Assembly: GCA_013289835.1 (NCBI GenBank)
Contig: JABCZG010000002.1
Location: forward strand, 124,001-188,000
DNA: 64,000 bases
Direction: 5' to 3'
Source of the DNA: Acidobacteriota bacterium
GTDB taxonomy: Bacteria > Acidobacteriota > Terriglobia > Acidiferrales > UBA7541
Under the pieces are notes generated by a model. The model did not search any database and had not been told where the DNA came from. It saw only the letters and a list, made by a program, of their open reading frames with translations. Of this stretch, positions 8,358-17,562 are shown piece after piece; positions within the stretch are counted from its first letter, which is position 1; the number at the start of each line of letters is the position of its first letter. Made by a program: the position numbers and the translations under genes.

Positions 8358-9029
8358 TCAGCTAATTTGAGCGCGCCGCGACTCCCACTCCTGGCTCAGC
8401 CGCCGCACCGTTTCTCGCAAGCGCACGGCCAGCGCCGCAATCGTTTCCACGCGCTGCTGTCCGCCGTGCGGAAGTTGCCCGTCGTTCTTCTTGTGAATAT
8501 CCGCGAGCAACAATTCCGCGTTGCCCAGAATTCCCGTCAGCGGATTACTCAGTTCGTGCCGTAGAACTTCCCCAAAATCTTCCGGCTCTGCTCGAAAGGG
8601 TTCGATCGTGCTGTCCGCCAATCTCTGGGTTTGCCGCAATCTTCGCTGGATCATTCCCATCGCCGCCGGCAAGCAGCCCCCGTCTCGCGCAACGTAGTCT
8701 GCCGCTCCCGCGGCGATCAGCGCGGAGAGCTCCGTGCGCTGCTCGGCCGTCCCGATCACCACCACCGGCGCATAGACCGCCAACGAAGTCACCACGGCGT
8801 CGAGCCGCGGGACCATTCCGCGCGGCCCTTCGCTTTCGGTTGCAATCGATGCCTCCTCCAGCAAAATCACGGCCGGCGCATCGTCCTCGAGAATCCGCCG
8901 CGCCGCACCGAGATTGCTCACCGCCGATACGCGGAGCCCCGCGATTCTCGTCTCGAATTCGCGGCGTGCCGCGGCGCACAGAGCCGCGTCGTCACTCACC
9001 AGCAGTACGGTTTGTTCCCGGTTATGCAT
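8358..9029 (-). CDS. degenerate receiver plus histidine-kinase dimerisation (DHp) domain, no ATPase
   Basis: 223 residues from the ATG at 9027-9029, 4 bases after the stop of the upstream kinase; an in-frame TTG at 9095 would overlap that gene. Residues about 5-125 look like a response-regulator receiver, but the phospho-acceptor Asp of strand 3 is Glu (VILLEEAS) and the conserved Lys of strand 5 is Arg (DYVARDGG). Residues about 150-215 carry an H-box (RHELSNPLTGILGNAELLL) almost identical to that of the upstream kinase. No HATPase domain follows. It may serve as a histidine phosphotransfer protein or as a dimerisation decoy for the adjacent kinase. Confidence 0.8.
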   Translation of the reverse strand: MHNREQTVLLVSDDAALCAAARREFETRIAGLRVSAVSNLGAARRILEDDAPAVILLEEASIATESEGPRGMVPRLDAVVTSLAVYAPVVVIGTAEQRTELSALIAAGAADYVARDGGCLPAAMGMIQRRLRQTQRLADSTIEPFRAEPEDFGEVLRHELSNPLTGILGNAELLLADIHKKNDGQLPHGGQQRVETIAALAVRLRETVRRLSQEWESRRAQIS

Positions 9030-9033
9030 GACC

Positions 9034-12000
9034 CTATCCGTTTCTCGCTGCATTTTTTTGTTCGACTGCCAGTGCCGCGGACTCGCCTGACGCATGGCTC
9101 GCCAGCACGGCGCGCACCTTTTCCGTCAACTCTTCGACGCGGAACGGCTTGGCAACATGCGGCAGGTGATTTCGCGCCAGAAACTCGCGCGTTTGCGCCG
9201 CAACGACGTCCCCGGTGACGAACAGAAAGCGGTCGCGCAGCGGATTTCCCGCGCGGACCAGTGATTTGTAGAAATGCTGTCCGTCAAGACCTGGCATTTT
9301 CATGTCGCAGATCACCAGATCGAACGACGTGCGCGCGGCGCGCTCCAGCGCTTCGCGGCCGTCCAGCAGCACGTCCACGGCAAACCCTTCGTCCTCCATA
9401 ACGTCGGCGATCAGCCGCGCCACCGTTGGTTCATCTTCCACGACGAGAACGCGCGATCCTTTTTCGTGCACGGCGGGAACCACGGAATTTTTTCCGGGCG
9501 CTCCGCTGAATTCGGTTTTCTGTTTTCCGGGAGTGGCCTCAGGGAAAGGCGAACCGATTGCCGCTTGCTCCGGCATCCTTCCCACGGCGGCGGGCAGTTC
9601 TACCTGAAATATCGCGCCGCCTTCCGCCGAACGGGAAACTTGCACCCGTCCGCCATGTTCGCGCACCACGCTCAGTACAACTGCGAGTCCCAGCCCAGTG
9701 CCCACACCCGCAGGCTTGGTGGTAAAGAATGGATCGAAAATCCGGGCCAGTATGGCTTGCGGGATCCCCGGACCATTGTCTTCGATTTCGAGATGCACGC
9801 GCTGCTGTCCGGCATTCCTGGTTCGCACGCGAATGATTCCGCCGCGGCCTTGCTGCTCGATGGCCTGCCGAGCGTTCCCCACCAGATTCATCAGCACTTG
9901 CTGAAGGTGCCCGGCGTCACCGTGCACGGCCGGCAGCTCAGGATCCAGCTCCAGCTCCACGGCGATCTTTTCCGCGGCGAGGCTAAAATTCTGGAGATCC
10001 ATGGCCTGCAGCACGACATGATTCAGCGAGATGGCGCGGCGCTCCGGCAAGGTTTCCCTGGCGTTCAGCAGCAACTGGCGCAGGATGGCGCTGGCCCGTT
10101 CGGCTTCCTGGAAAATCTGCCGCGCTTCCTGCGTGCGACCGGAGCCTTCCTGGCGCGCCAACAGGCGTTGCGCGTAACCCAGAATGCTGGTCAATGGATT
10201 GCTCAATTCGTGCGCGATACCGCTGACCATCTGGCCGAGCGCCGCCAGTTTCTCGGTCTGCAACAATTTCGATTGAAAAATTCGCTGCGCCGTCAGGTCC
10301 CGGTAGACTTCCACTCGTCCCAACGGCCGCCCGGCGGTATCCAGCACAGGCCGCGCGGCTCGCTCAAGTATGCGCGGTGAAGGCCGCGTCATTTGCAGCT
10401 CTTCCCGCACACCGCCGTCAATCCCGCGCGCCAATTCCCGCCAGCGCGCCGCGAACTGTCCCGGCTGCGCCGCCTGGCCCTCCAGCCGGCCGATCAATCT
10501 CTCAAGCGTTCGAAGTGTTGCGGACTCCTCCGGAGGCAGGCCCGCAACCTGTGCGAACCGCGTGTTCATCGCTCGCACGTTTTCCTGCGCATCGAAGAGC
10601 ACCACTCCCTCGTCCAGCCACTCGAGGACATTTTGCAATTCAATCTCGGCGCGGTCGGCTCCGTGCCCGGCTTCGGGAACGGCTTGGGCTTCGCGCAGGA
10701 CGGCGATGCGCTGCCCGGCCGTAAGGGCCGTCGTCCGCAGCTCGACGCGGACTCCATTGCGTAGTTCGACGGGAAGCCAATTTTCCCTGCCGCGTTGCAC
10801 TTCCGGCCTGGCGCGCAACGTGCCACGTAGGAACGTTTCGATGTGCGCGTGTTCCTTCGCGCGGAAAAGCTCTACAAATTGCTCCCGTGCTACCACGTGG
10901 GGAATGTGTATTTCCTGGATCTTTGAGGCTTGGCCCATCAACTCACGTGCCGCGCGGCTGGACGACACGATTCTGCCGGCTTCATCCAGCAGGAACGAAG
11001 CGTCACCGCTGGAATCCAGTAAAGCTTGCTGCCCTTCGGTTTGCCGGGCTTCCTGCTCGATGCGTTTTTTCCGCCACAGGGCGGCTCCTGCCAGCTCCGC
11101 GCGCAACTCCAGCCGGTCCAGCGTCGCGGGAGAGATGGCGCTTTGTGGAAGACCCACCACCAGAATCCCGAGCAATTGCGCTTCGAACTCCAGGGGAAAT
11201 GCCACAACCCTGGCGATCCTTCCGAATTGCCCGGACCGCTGAGGCTTGTTACCGCCCACCCGCCGCGTTTGCAGCGCGCTGCGCCAGATTCCTGCCAGCG
11301 GCTCCCGCTCCGCCGCGGAAGTCCATGTCATATCTCCGCTCTTCCACTGAAATACGGCTTGTGCTCTATCACCGAAGTCTGCGTGGTGGTCCACGGTTCC
11401 GATCATGGCAAATTCCGCGGCGAAACTCGATTCACTCCCCAGCATCCCGGTGCAGCTGTCGACCAGGTGCGTGAGCGTTGCTTCCGCGGAACCGCCGCCG
11501 CCAAGTGTCTTCAGGACGTAGCGCGAAATCTTCATATCCGCCGTGCGAATCCGCGCGCTTTCCTGTTCTTCCTGTAGTCCCAGTGTTAGAGCCAGCTCCG
11601 CCGCGATTGTTTCTACGGCCTTCCGCGAAACCACCTGGTGATTGTTCCGGCTCCCCGCGAGGATCACGCCTTTCAGATTTCCGCTTCGCTCGATCGGCGT
11701 CCAGAGTATGCGGCGAAGTTCCACAAGCGGTCCGATAATCGGCCCCTCTGGAACGGCGTAGAGATCCTGTTCGACGCTCTTTCCGCTCCGCAGTTCTTCT
11801 TCCGGCAATGGCGCTTCCACCGAGAGATGAGCCCACTCCATGGGCGTCTCCCCGTTTTCGCGGTCCCATACCAGCCCGTGAAAACCTGCTACCGTTTCCT
11901 CGAGCCGGCCCGCATTCGAATCGGCTTCCAGCCACACGCCGATGCGGTCCGCGTAGCCTTCCTGAACGAGAGAGGCCAGCGCCACGCGCAAAAGCACCTC

Positions 12001-12081
12001 GCGGGACGCGCCGGCCAACGCGGCTTGGGCCACGCCTTGTGCGCTGGCTGCTTTCTCCGGTTTTTTCCCCCAAACGCGCAT
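9034..12081 (-). CDS. soluble hybrid histidine kinase (GAF-GAF-PAS-PAS-HisKA-HATPase-REC)
   Basis: 1015 residues with no transmembrane segment. Two GAF-like regions (about 15-170 and 180-335) and two PAS-like regions (about 345-460 and 480-600) precede HisKA with phospho-acceptor His in GIAHELSNPLTS (about 635). The HATPase domain has DNGPGIP and GVGTGLGLAVV. A C-terminal receiver (about 875-995) has the acidic pair VEDE, acceptor Asp in ICDMKMPG and Lys in AKPFR. Cytoplasmic sensing of a small ligand or redox state is inferred from the GAF/PAS set. It sits between an NtrC-type regulator upstream and a DHp-only protein downstream, suggesting a multistep phosphorelay. Confidence 0.93.
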   Translation of the reverse strand: MRVWGKKPEKAASAQGVAQAALAGASREVLLRVALASLVQEGYADRIGVWLEADSNAGRLEETVAGFHGLVWDRENGETPMEWAHLSVEAPLPEEELRSGKSVEQDLYAVPEGPIIGPLVELRRILWTPIERSGNLKGVILAGSRNNHQVVSRKAVETIAAELALTLGLQEEQESARIRTADMKISRYVLKTLGGGGSAEATLTHLVDSCTGMLGSESSFAAEFAMIGTVDHHADFGDRAQAVFQWKSGDMTWTSAAEREPLAGIWRSALQTRRVGGNKPQRSGQFGRIARVVAFPLEFEAQLLGILVVGLPQSAISPATLDRLELRAELAGAALWRKKRIEQEARQTEGQQALLDSSGDASFLLDEAGRIVSSSRAARELMGQASKIQEIHIPHVVAREQFVELFRAKEHAHIETFLRGTLRARPEVQRGRENWLPVELRNGVRVELRTTALTAGQRIAVLREAQAVPEAGHGADRAEIELQNVLEWLDEGVVLFDAQENVRAMNTRFAQVAGLPPEESATLRTLERLIGRLEGQAAQPGQFAARWRELARGIDGGVREELQMTRPSPRILERAARPVLDTAGRPLGRVEVYRDLTAQRIFQSKLLQTEKLAALGQMVSGIAHELSNPLTSILGYAQRLLARQEGSGRTQEARQIFQEAERASAILRQLLLNARETLPERRAISLNHVVLQAMDLQNFSLAAEKIAVELELDPELPAVHGDAGHLQQVLMNLVGNARQAIEQQGRGGIIRVRTRNAGQQRVHLEIEDNGPGIPQAILARIFDPFFTTKPAGVGTGLGLAVVLSVVREHGGRVQVSRSAEGGAIFQVELPAAVGRMPEQAAIGSPFPEATPGKQKTEFSGAPGKNSVVPAVHEKGSRVLVVEDEPTVARLIADVMEDEGFAVDVLLDGREALERAARTSFDLVICDMKMPGLDGQHFYKSLVRAGNPLRDRFLFVTGDVVAAQTREFLARNHLPHVAKPFRVEELTEKVRAVLASHASGESAALAVEQKNAARNG

Positions 12082-12505
12082 TCTGTCGCCTTGGCTCTGC
12101 CGCGCTCTTTGTTACGCTGTGCCGGGCCCGCCTACGAAGCGTTGCCACAAGGAACGAGCGGCCTCGGTGAGAGCATTTGCACCAGTAGGCCCATCGCAGA
12201 AACTCAATTTCGTCCAAAGAATCAGTCACTTAGAGGAGGAGAAAAAATTGGTGCGGCCGCTAGAAATTCCATGTCGAGAATTTGGCTGGCGTTCTTCCCA
12301 GAGTGAACCGCGGCGGCAGGGTCGAACTGGAAGGAGTTCGAAGAATCAAGAGCTTACGCGTTTCGAATGACCAATGACTTTAAGTGCCGCGGGAGACGGA
12401 CGAGCTAGAAGATGGATGGGCAAATAAAAGCGCTGCACGGTCGACCTGAGTGCGCAGGAGAAGCGGTCAGAGTTTCGAGGAGCGAACGTTTACAGCGGCC
12501 GAACT
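12082..12505. other. intergenic region upstream of the hybrid kinase
   Basis: 424 bases between two minus-strand genes. I find no convincing ORF, no TGGC-N8-TTGC type sigma-54 site on the minus strand, and no clear terminator. It must hold the kinase promoter if the kinase is not read through from the response regulator. Confidence 0.4.
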
Positions 12506-13855
12506 TTATGCCTCGGCATGCTCGACGTGGTACTGCTTTAATTTGCGGTACAGAGTGGTCTTGCCGATCCCCAGCATGCGCGGGGCAGAGAGTTTGTCGC
12601 CGCCGGTTTCACGCAGGGTCCGGAGGATCGCGCGGCGTTCTAATTCCTCGAGTGGCAGGATTTCATCTTTTTCCGGCACGCGCTCACTTGCTGAGTATTG
12701 CAGGTTCGAAGGGAGGTCCCCCACGTGCACGATGGGGCCGGAGCCCAGGGCCACGGCTCGCTCGATGGCATTTTCCAACTCGCGCACATTTCCCGGCCAG
12801 TCATAGGCGATAAGGCGCCGCATGGCGTCATCAGAAATGGTACGCACTGACCCGTGCGATTCCGAGAATTTCTCGAGGAAGGCCGTGACCAGGATGGGTA
12901 TGTCGCTTTTGCGATCGCGCAAAGGCGGCAGCTTGACTTGCACGACGTTCAAACGGAAATAGAGGTCCTGCCGGAACGTTCCCGCACGGATAGCCGAATC
13001 CAGGTCGCGATTGGTCGCCGCGATGATGCGGACGTTGATTTGGCGGCGCTCCGTGGAACCGACCGGTTTGACTTCCCGTTCTTGCAGAGCGCGCAACAAT
13101 TTGGCTTGCAGGTCCACAGGCATGTCGCCGATTTCGTCGAGAAACAGCGTGCCACCCTTGGCCGCTTCGAGCAGGCCCTGCTTGGCTTGCATGGCCCCTG
13201 TGAACGCGCCTTTCACGTAGCCGAAAAGCTCGGATTCGATCAACGTGGGCACGAGCGCGGAGCAATCCACCGGTGCGAAGGGGCGGTCCTTGCGCGGCCC
13301 GGAAAAATGAATGCTTTTGGCTACCAGTTCCTTCCCCGTCCCGCTCTCGCCGAGAATCAGGACGGGATACTCATGCTGGCCGACCTTTTCGATCATTTTG
13401 TAGACACGCTGCATCTTCATGGAAACGCCGATCAGTCCGCCGAAGCCCGGGCGCGTGCGCAGTTGTTCGCGCAGGAGACGGTTTTCTTGCTGCAATTCGA
13501 CGGCGCGGGCCACACGCTCTAGCCGGGAGCGCAGCTCTTCGATGCGAAAGGGCTTGGTAACGTAGTCGAATGCACCCATGCGCGTGACTTCCAGGGCGGA
13601 TTCAATTGTGCCGTACTGTGTGAGCACGACGACGGTCACCTGCGGATGCTGGTCGTGAACCTGCTTCAACAGCTGGACTCCATTGGTCTGCGGCAGCTTC
13701 AAATCCGTCAGCACAATGTCCACAGCGGAATGCTCCAGGATTTCCAGCGCTTCTTCGGCAGTCGAGACGCCGGTAGCCTTCATGCCGCATTGCTCGGCTA
13801 CTTCCGCACAGGTATCACGGATGGTCTGTTCATCGTCTACGATGAGAATACTCAT
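12506..13855 (-). CDS. sigma-54-dependent response regulator, NtrC family
   Basis: 449 residues from the ATG at 13853-13855, which starts directly at the receiver (MSILIVDDE); an in-frame ATG at 13903 adds 16 residues. The receiver has DDE, acceptor Asp in LTDLKLP and TKPFR. The AAA+ domain has Walker A GESGTGKE, the sigma-54 contact loop GAFTGA, Walker B GGTLFLDEIGD and the arginine-finger region FRQDLYFRLNV. A Fis-type helix-turn-helix closes the protein (APRMLGIGKTTLYRKLKQY). All catalytic residues look intact. It activates sigma-54 promoters when phosphorylated, most likely by the kinase encoded next to it. Confidence 0.95.
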   Translation of the reverse strand: MSILIVDDEQTIRDTCAEVAEQCGMKATGVSTAEEALEILEHSAVDIVLTDLKLPQTNGVQLLKQVHDQHPQVTVVVLTQYGTIESALEVTRMGAFDYVTKPFRIEELRSRLERVARAVELQQENRLLREQLRTRPGFGGLIGVSMKMQRVYKMIEKVGQHEYPVLILGESGTGKELVAKSIHFSGPRKDRPFAPVDCSALVPTLIESELFGYVKGAFTGAMQAKQGLLEAAKGGTLFLDEIGDMPVDLQAKLLRALQEREVKPVGSTERRQINVRIIAATNRDLDSAIRAGTFRQDLYFRLNVVQVKLPPLRDRKSDIPILVTAFLEKFSESHGSVRTISDDAMRRLIAYDWPGNVRELENAIERAVALGSGPIVHVGDLPSNLQYSASERVPEKDEILPLEELERRAILRTLRETGGDKLSAPRMLGIGKTTLYRKLKQYHVEHAEA

Positions 13856-13985
13856 GGGAAGGACTTCGCGGATCAGTTCCAGACTTTCACCAGTCGCTGG
13901 CATGGAGAGAGCACCTCACTTCCGGAAGGACTTGCACTTGGTGTTCCATTTGAGGAAAACCCGCGTGACTTATTCACAATTCAAT

Positions 13986-14015
13986 ACATTAGCTAATTTT
14001 GAATCTATTGTGCAA
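13986..14015 (-). promoter_or_regulatory. candidate promoter of the NtrC-type regulator
   Basis: In an AT-rich island the minus strand reads TTGCAC (14010-14015), an 18-base spacer, then TAATGT (13986-13991). A perfect 10-bp palindrome ATTAGCTAAT (13988-13997) overlaps the -10. The rest of the gap 13856-14248 shows no gene. Confidence 0.35.
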
Positions 14016-14248
14016 GCGCCAATTTGAGAATCGGCCATGGAATTATTTGCTCCATTCGGGTCCTCAGATCGCAATAGAGGCTTTCCTTTTAAGGGTTTGC
14101 AGGAATGGACCGGTGCAAATTCCACTTCGGGAAACGATGGAGGCGAATCTGCCCAACCGCGCGCGAGGATGCTCGGATCGGGCCCGGGCGGGAGGCGTTC
14201 CCAAGAGCGGAAGAAGATAGTACCTGGATGCGCGGTAACGCCGACTGC

Positions 14249-14287
14249 AAAAAAAACGGACTCTTCGAATCGCGCCCCAAGAGTCCG
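14249..14287 (-). terminator. intrinsic terminator downstream of the OmpA-family gene
   Basis: CGGACTCTT (14257-14265) pairs with AAGAGTCCG (14279-14287), a 9-bp stem. The minus-strand transcript then reads eight T residues (14249-14256). It ends transcription of the OmpA gene before the regulator gene on the same strand. Confidence 0.8.
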
Positions 14288-14319
14288 CTTTCCTAATGTG
14301 GAGATTTGAAAGTCGTCGC

Positions 14320-14351
14320 CTCACCGGGAGTGACGAGTCACTCCCGGTGAG
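14320..14351. terminator. perfect 14-bp hairpin immediately after the OmpA-family gene
   Basis: CTCACCGGGAGTGA (14320-14333) and TCACTCCCGGTGAG (14338-14351) are exact inverted repeats with a CGAG loop, 12 bases past the stop codon. No T-run follows directly, so it may protect the mRNA 3' end or act with the true terminator at 14249-14287. Confidence 0.6.
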
Positions 14352-14363
14352 TAGGACTTCCGT

Positions 14364-16295
14364 TTATGGGGTGGCCTTTTTCTTGGGGGCCGGGGCCATC
14401 GCTTTGGTCTTACCCTTTTCCCCGCCACTCCTGCTAAGCAGGGTCAGGGCATCCCTGGAGTTGAATGGGAAGCGGCGAACGGATTGCTCGCCGGTGGTAC
14501 TCAGGGTGATGTCCACGCGGCGGTTGCTGGCCAAGCGCACGGTGAGCAGGTTGGCCAGGATTTTCTTCTTTTCCGCTGGGCTGAGATCCGGGTCGGCATC
14601 GATCTGCGCCTTGACCTCTGCATCCGTCATGTTCTTTTCAAAGCCAAACGCCTGGGTCTGCAGGTGATCCGCGGGTACGCCCTTATCAATGAGGTAGTTC
14701 TTGGCACGATCCGCGCGGCGTTCGGAGAGTTTCACGTTGTACTCTCTGGGTCCGCGAACATCAGCGTGGCCCTGGAGAGTGAGATGAGCGTCCGGTCGAT
14801 ACTTCAAGTACTGGAGGAAATCGCTTGCGAGCGCGTCGAGGGTAGCAGCCTGGCTGGCCTCCAAGCCACCGTTGGGTTTTGCCACGGTCGGCAGAGCCGT
14901 TGGGAAGTAGATACTGTGGAGCGCCAGCTTGGCTTCCAGTTGTTTGATCTGTGGAGGTTCTTTCACTTCCACAGTGCCGGAAGCGTCGGCGGTTCCACCG
15001 CGACCGTCGTTGACCGTGCAGGTCACGGTGTAGGTTCCGGGCTGTGCGCCTGTCGAATCAAACTGCACGTTCGAACCGCTGCCAACAATTTGTCCGCCGG
15101 TGACGGAATAGCTGTACGTCAGCGGGTCGTTGTCCGGGTCAGTGCCATTGCAGGTGACGCCGGTGCGCTCACCGGGCTGAATGGGGCTGCGCTCGATGGA
15201 CAAGGTTGCCGTCGGCGGACGATTGGGTTTCTGTTCCACCTTCATGTCTGCCGCACAGGAAGCCGTGCCACCCCGACCGTCGTCCACTTTGACGTTGACG
15301 GTGTAGGTTCCTACGGCCACGCCCGAGGAATTCCAGCGAACATCGGCACCGGTGCCATCCACTGCGCCGCCCGTGGCCGAGTAGCTGTACGTCAGCGGAT
15401 CGTTGTCCGGATCGCTGGCGTTCACGTGCACTGCCACGCTGTCGCCCGAGCCGGCATACACCGAAGCGGGGTTCACGGCGCAGGCGGCCACCGGAGGATG
15501 GTTCGGAGGTGGGGGAGGATTGGGAATGCCAAAGCGCAAGACCACGCCGGTCGCGGCGCGGAAGTTATTCTGCCGCGAACTAGCCCCGAGCGCTGTGCCC
15601 GAGAATGTGGTCATTAAATAGTCAAACTCTCCCACGCGCCAGGCCAAATTCTTGAAGAGCACATAGTCAATGCCGCCGCCAGCGGCCAGCGCAAAGGCGG
15701 TTTGATCGTTCGCGCCGGCCACTTCGATGCCGCCGTGAGCGCCGCCAACCAAAAATTCCGCAAAGGGAACAAATCGGTTAAATTTCCGCAAATTCAGCCG
15801 AGGCCCGAACAGGAAACTAGTGAAACTGCCGGATACTGAACTGTTGCTTCCGGTCAGCGGAAAGAGATTGCGAGAGGTGAAGTCGTATCCTCCGAGTTCC
15901 GCGGTCAAACCCAGCCATCTCGATGTGTTGTAGGTGAAGGAGCCAGCCGCGCCGTAATTATTGAAGCCCGCGAACGGCGAACCGGGATTGAAATTGACGT
16001 AGTCGAACGTGAATGCGACTTCGTACCTGGGCACGAGCAATCCCACCTGGCGGGTATCCGCCGCAGCCGCAGCCGGACCCGGAAACGGAGTGGGCCGGGG
16101 CTCGGCAGGCAAAGCGAAAACGCCCTTGATAGGCACGGCACTGGCGGTAGCCGTACTACTATGTTCAGTTGAACTCTTCTCCGTGGTATTCGCCGCAGCA
16201 TTCGAATCATCGGCAGCCGCGGCACTCTTCTGCTGGGCGCACAGGGGCAACGCTAAAAACGCACTGATTGCCAATCCCAGATACAGCTTACGCAT
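14364..16295 (-). CDS. OmpA-family outer-membrane protein with beta-barrel and two PKD/Ig-like modules
   Basis: 643 residues from the ATG at 16293-16295, preceded by GGAGG; a longer frame to 16391 lacks this signal. A signal peptide ends at CAQQ. Next come an Ala/Ser-rich linker, an eight-stranded-barrel-like region (about 90-265, rich in alternating aromatic strands) and a Pro-rich hinge. Two about 88-residue repeats each contain SDPDNDPLTYSYS or TDPDNDPLTYSYS and VDDGRGGTA or VNDGRGGTA. The C-terminal OmpA domain has LTLQGHADVRG and LSERRADRAKNYL, the peptidoglycan-binding core. It probably links outer membrane and cell wall. Confidence 0.9.
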   Translation of the reverse strand: MRKLYLGLAISAFLALPLCAQQKSAAAADDSNAAANTTEKSSTEHSSTATASAVPIKGVFALPAEPRPTPFPGPAAAAADTRQVGLLVPRYEVAFTFDYVNFNPGSPFAGFNNYGAAGSFTYNTSRWLGLTAELGGYDFTSRNLFPLTGSNSSVSGSFTSFLFGPRLNLRKFNRFVPFAEFLVGGAHGGIEVAGANDQTAFALAAGGGIDYVLFKNLAWRVGEFDYLMTTFSGTALGASSRQNNFRAATGVVLRFGIPNPPPPPNHPPVAACAVNPASVYAGSGDSVAVHVNASDPDNDPLTYSYSATGGAVDGTGADVRWNSSGVAVGTYTVNVKVDDGRGGTASCAADMKVEQKPNRPPTATLSIERSPIQPGERTGVTCNGTDPDNDPLTYSYSVTGGQIVGSGSNVQFDSTGAQPGTYTVTCTVNDGRGGTADASGTVEVKEPPQIKQLEAKLALHSIYFPTALPTVAKPNGGLEASQAATLDALASDFLQYLKYRPDAHLTLQGHADVRGPREYNVKLSERRADRAKNYLIDKGVPADHLQTQAFGFEKNMTDAEVKAQIDADPDLSPAEKKKILANLLTVRLASNRRVDITLSTTGEQSVRRFPFNSRDALTLLSRSGGEKGKTKAMAPAPKKKATP

Positions 16296-16596
16296 CTCTG
16301 TTCCTCCCAAACTATCTCTCTCGGATCCATGGTGATTCACGCGTCCGCCGCTGAACCGTTCGCTGCGTTTGGCGGACCTCGTTAGAAGCATTGCAGCTTT
16401 TCAATTCGCTGCTTCCGAGCCTCGCTGGTACCTCTTCCCATCCATTTTCTCGACGGGGAAGAATGCTCAGGAAGCAACGTAACGCGGTGGCACAAGGTTA
16501 TTCCAGAACTCCCGTTTTGCGCAACCATTTCCTTACTTCTCTCGCGAGTAGCGAATGAAATGCGCTCGCGGTAATTGCTGCTGCGTAGTTACGAGT
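16296..16596. other. upstream region of the OmpA-family gene
   Basis: 301 bases between two minus-strand genes. GGAGG lies just upstream of the OmpA start codon. I see no gene, repeat or clear hairpin, and the promoter was not resolved. Confidence 0.35.
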
Positions 16597-17562
16597 TCAC
16601 AGCTTGCGTGCGGCATAGGTGCTGATGCCATAGTTCTTCGTTAGAACTTGCGCCGCCTCGATGGCCGGCCAGAGCATTCGATCGAGCACCGAAGCGGGCG
16701 AGTACGCCGCGTACTGAAGCGCCGCAGCGATTCCGTTGGGCAGCTGATGCAGGCGGCGGAATTCTTTGCTGGTGAGCGGCACATCGTTGTAGGTGAATTT
16801 CTTGCCCCGCAGCCGCGATCGCAAGAAGAAAGAGAGCCAGTTATTGGGCGCGAGCTTGTAGACGTTTCGGCCGTTGTCTTCCTTTTCGAGCGTGAATCCC
16901 GTTTTGTCCAGGTATTGCCGCACAGTTTCGCGCGTGAAGAAGTACAAGTGCCGCGGAATATCCTCGCGGAAGAGATATCGCGAGGCCGCGCTGTGGAAAT
17001 TCGTCACGAGAAAAACGAAGAGGCCGCCTTTCTTGACGACTGTCGAAGCTTTTTGAAAATAGGCCATGGGGTTGTGCACATGCTCGAGAACGGCCCAGGC
17101 GGTCACGGCATCGTAGGTTGGCTCGTTCACCGGGATGTCCTGAAATTCCTGGGTGTGCACAAGAAAATCCGTGATGCGCTGCGAGGATTCGGAAATTTCC
17201 ACGCCTTCGACCTCCCAGCCGCGAGCCGCCATGAACCTCGGGAAATCGCCGTTGGCGCAGCCGACGTCCAGCAATTTCTTGCGTCCGTTGCGGCTTTCCA
17301 GCTCTTGAAGGTAGCTGGCTTCTTGCGTGAATCGTCGCGTGACGTAGCGATCGTGGCTGCTGGTCGGCGGGGTCCGGTAATACTCCGGGGGGTAATATTT
17401 CTGGACCTCGGCAATCGTCGGCCTCGGATTTACAAACCCCAAGCCGCAATGGTCGCATTCCACGACGGTGAAGAATTCGTCAGGAAAAAAAAGGCGGTCC
17501 GGCATTTCGTAGACGGGCGTATGCTGCTGGGAACCGCATAGATTGCATGCGACTGTTTCCAA
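16597..17562 (-). CDS. class I SAM-dependent methyltransferase with N-terminal zinc knuckle
   Basis: 321 residues from the TTG at 17560-17562, preceded by GAGGAAAT; the frame is open further upstream, but that stretch reads as non-coding. An N-terminal C-x2-C pair (CNLC ... CDHC) typifies the zinc-binding module of methyltransferases in surface-polysaccharide and natural-product clusters. Motif I is LLDVGCANGDFP (about 105), motif II is VEGVEIS, and motif IV is YDAVTAWAVLEHV (about 160). The C-terminal region is hydrophobic. The substrate is unknown; a sugar or glycan carrier is plausible. It is divergent from proBA. Confidence 0.85.
   Translation of the reverse strand: METVACNLCGSQQHTPVYEMPDRLFFPDEFFTVVECDHCGLGFVNPRPTIAEVQKYYPPEYYRTPPTSSHDRYVTRRFTQEASYLQELESRNGRKKLLDVGCANGDFPRFMAARGWEVEGVEISESSQRITDFLVHTQEFQDIPVNEPTYDAVTAWAVLEHVHNPMAYFQKASTVVKKGGLFVFLVTNFHSAASRYLFREDIPRHLYFFTRETVRQYLDKTGFTLEKEDNGRNVYKLAPNNWLSFFLRSRLRGKKFTYNDVPLTSKEFRRLHQLPNGIAAALQYAAYSPASVLDRMLWPAIEAAQVLTKNYGISTYAARKL

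Noticed and set aside
13986..14015. Possible sigma-54 promoter upstream of the NtrC-type gene (TTGGCGCTTGCA on the minus strand)
   Set aside because: The GG-GC spacing is about 5 bases, not the 10 required for sigma-54 promoters.
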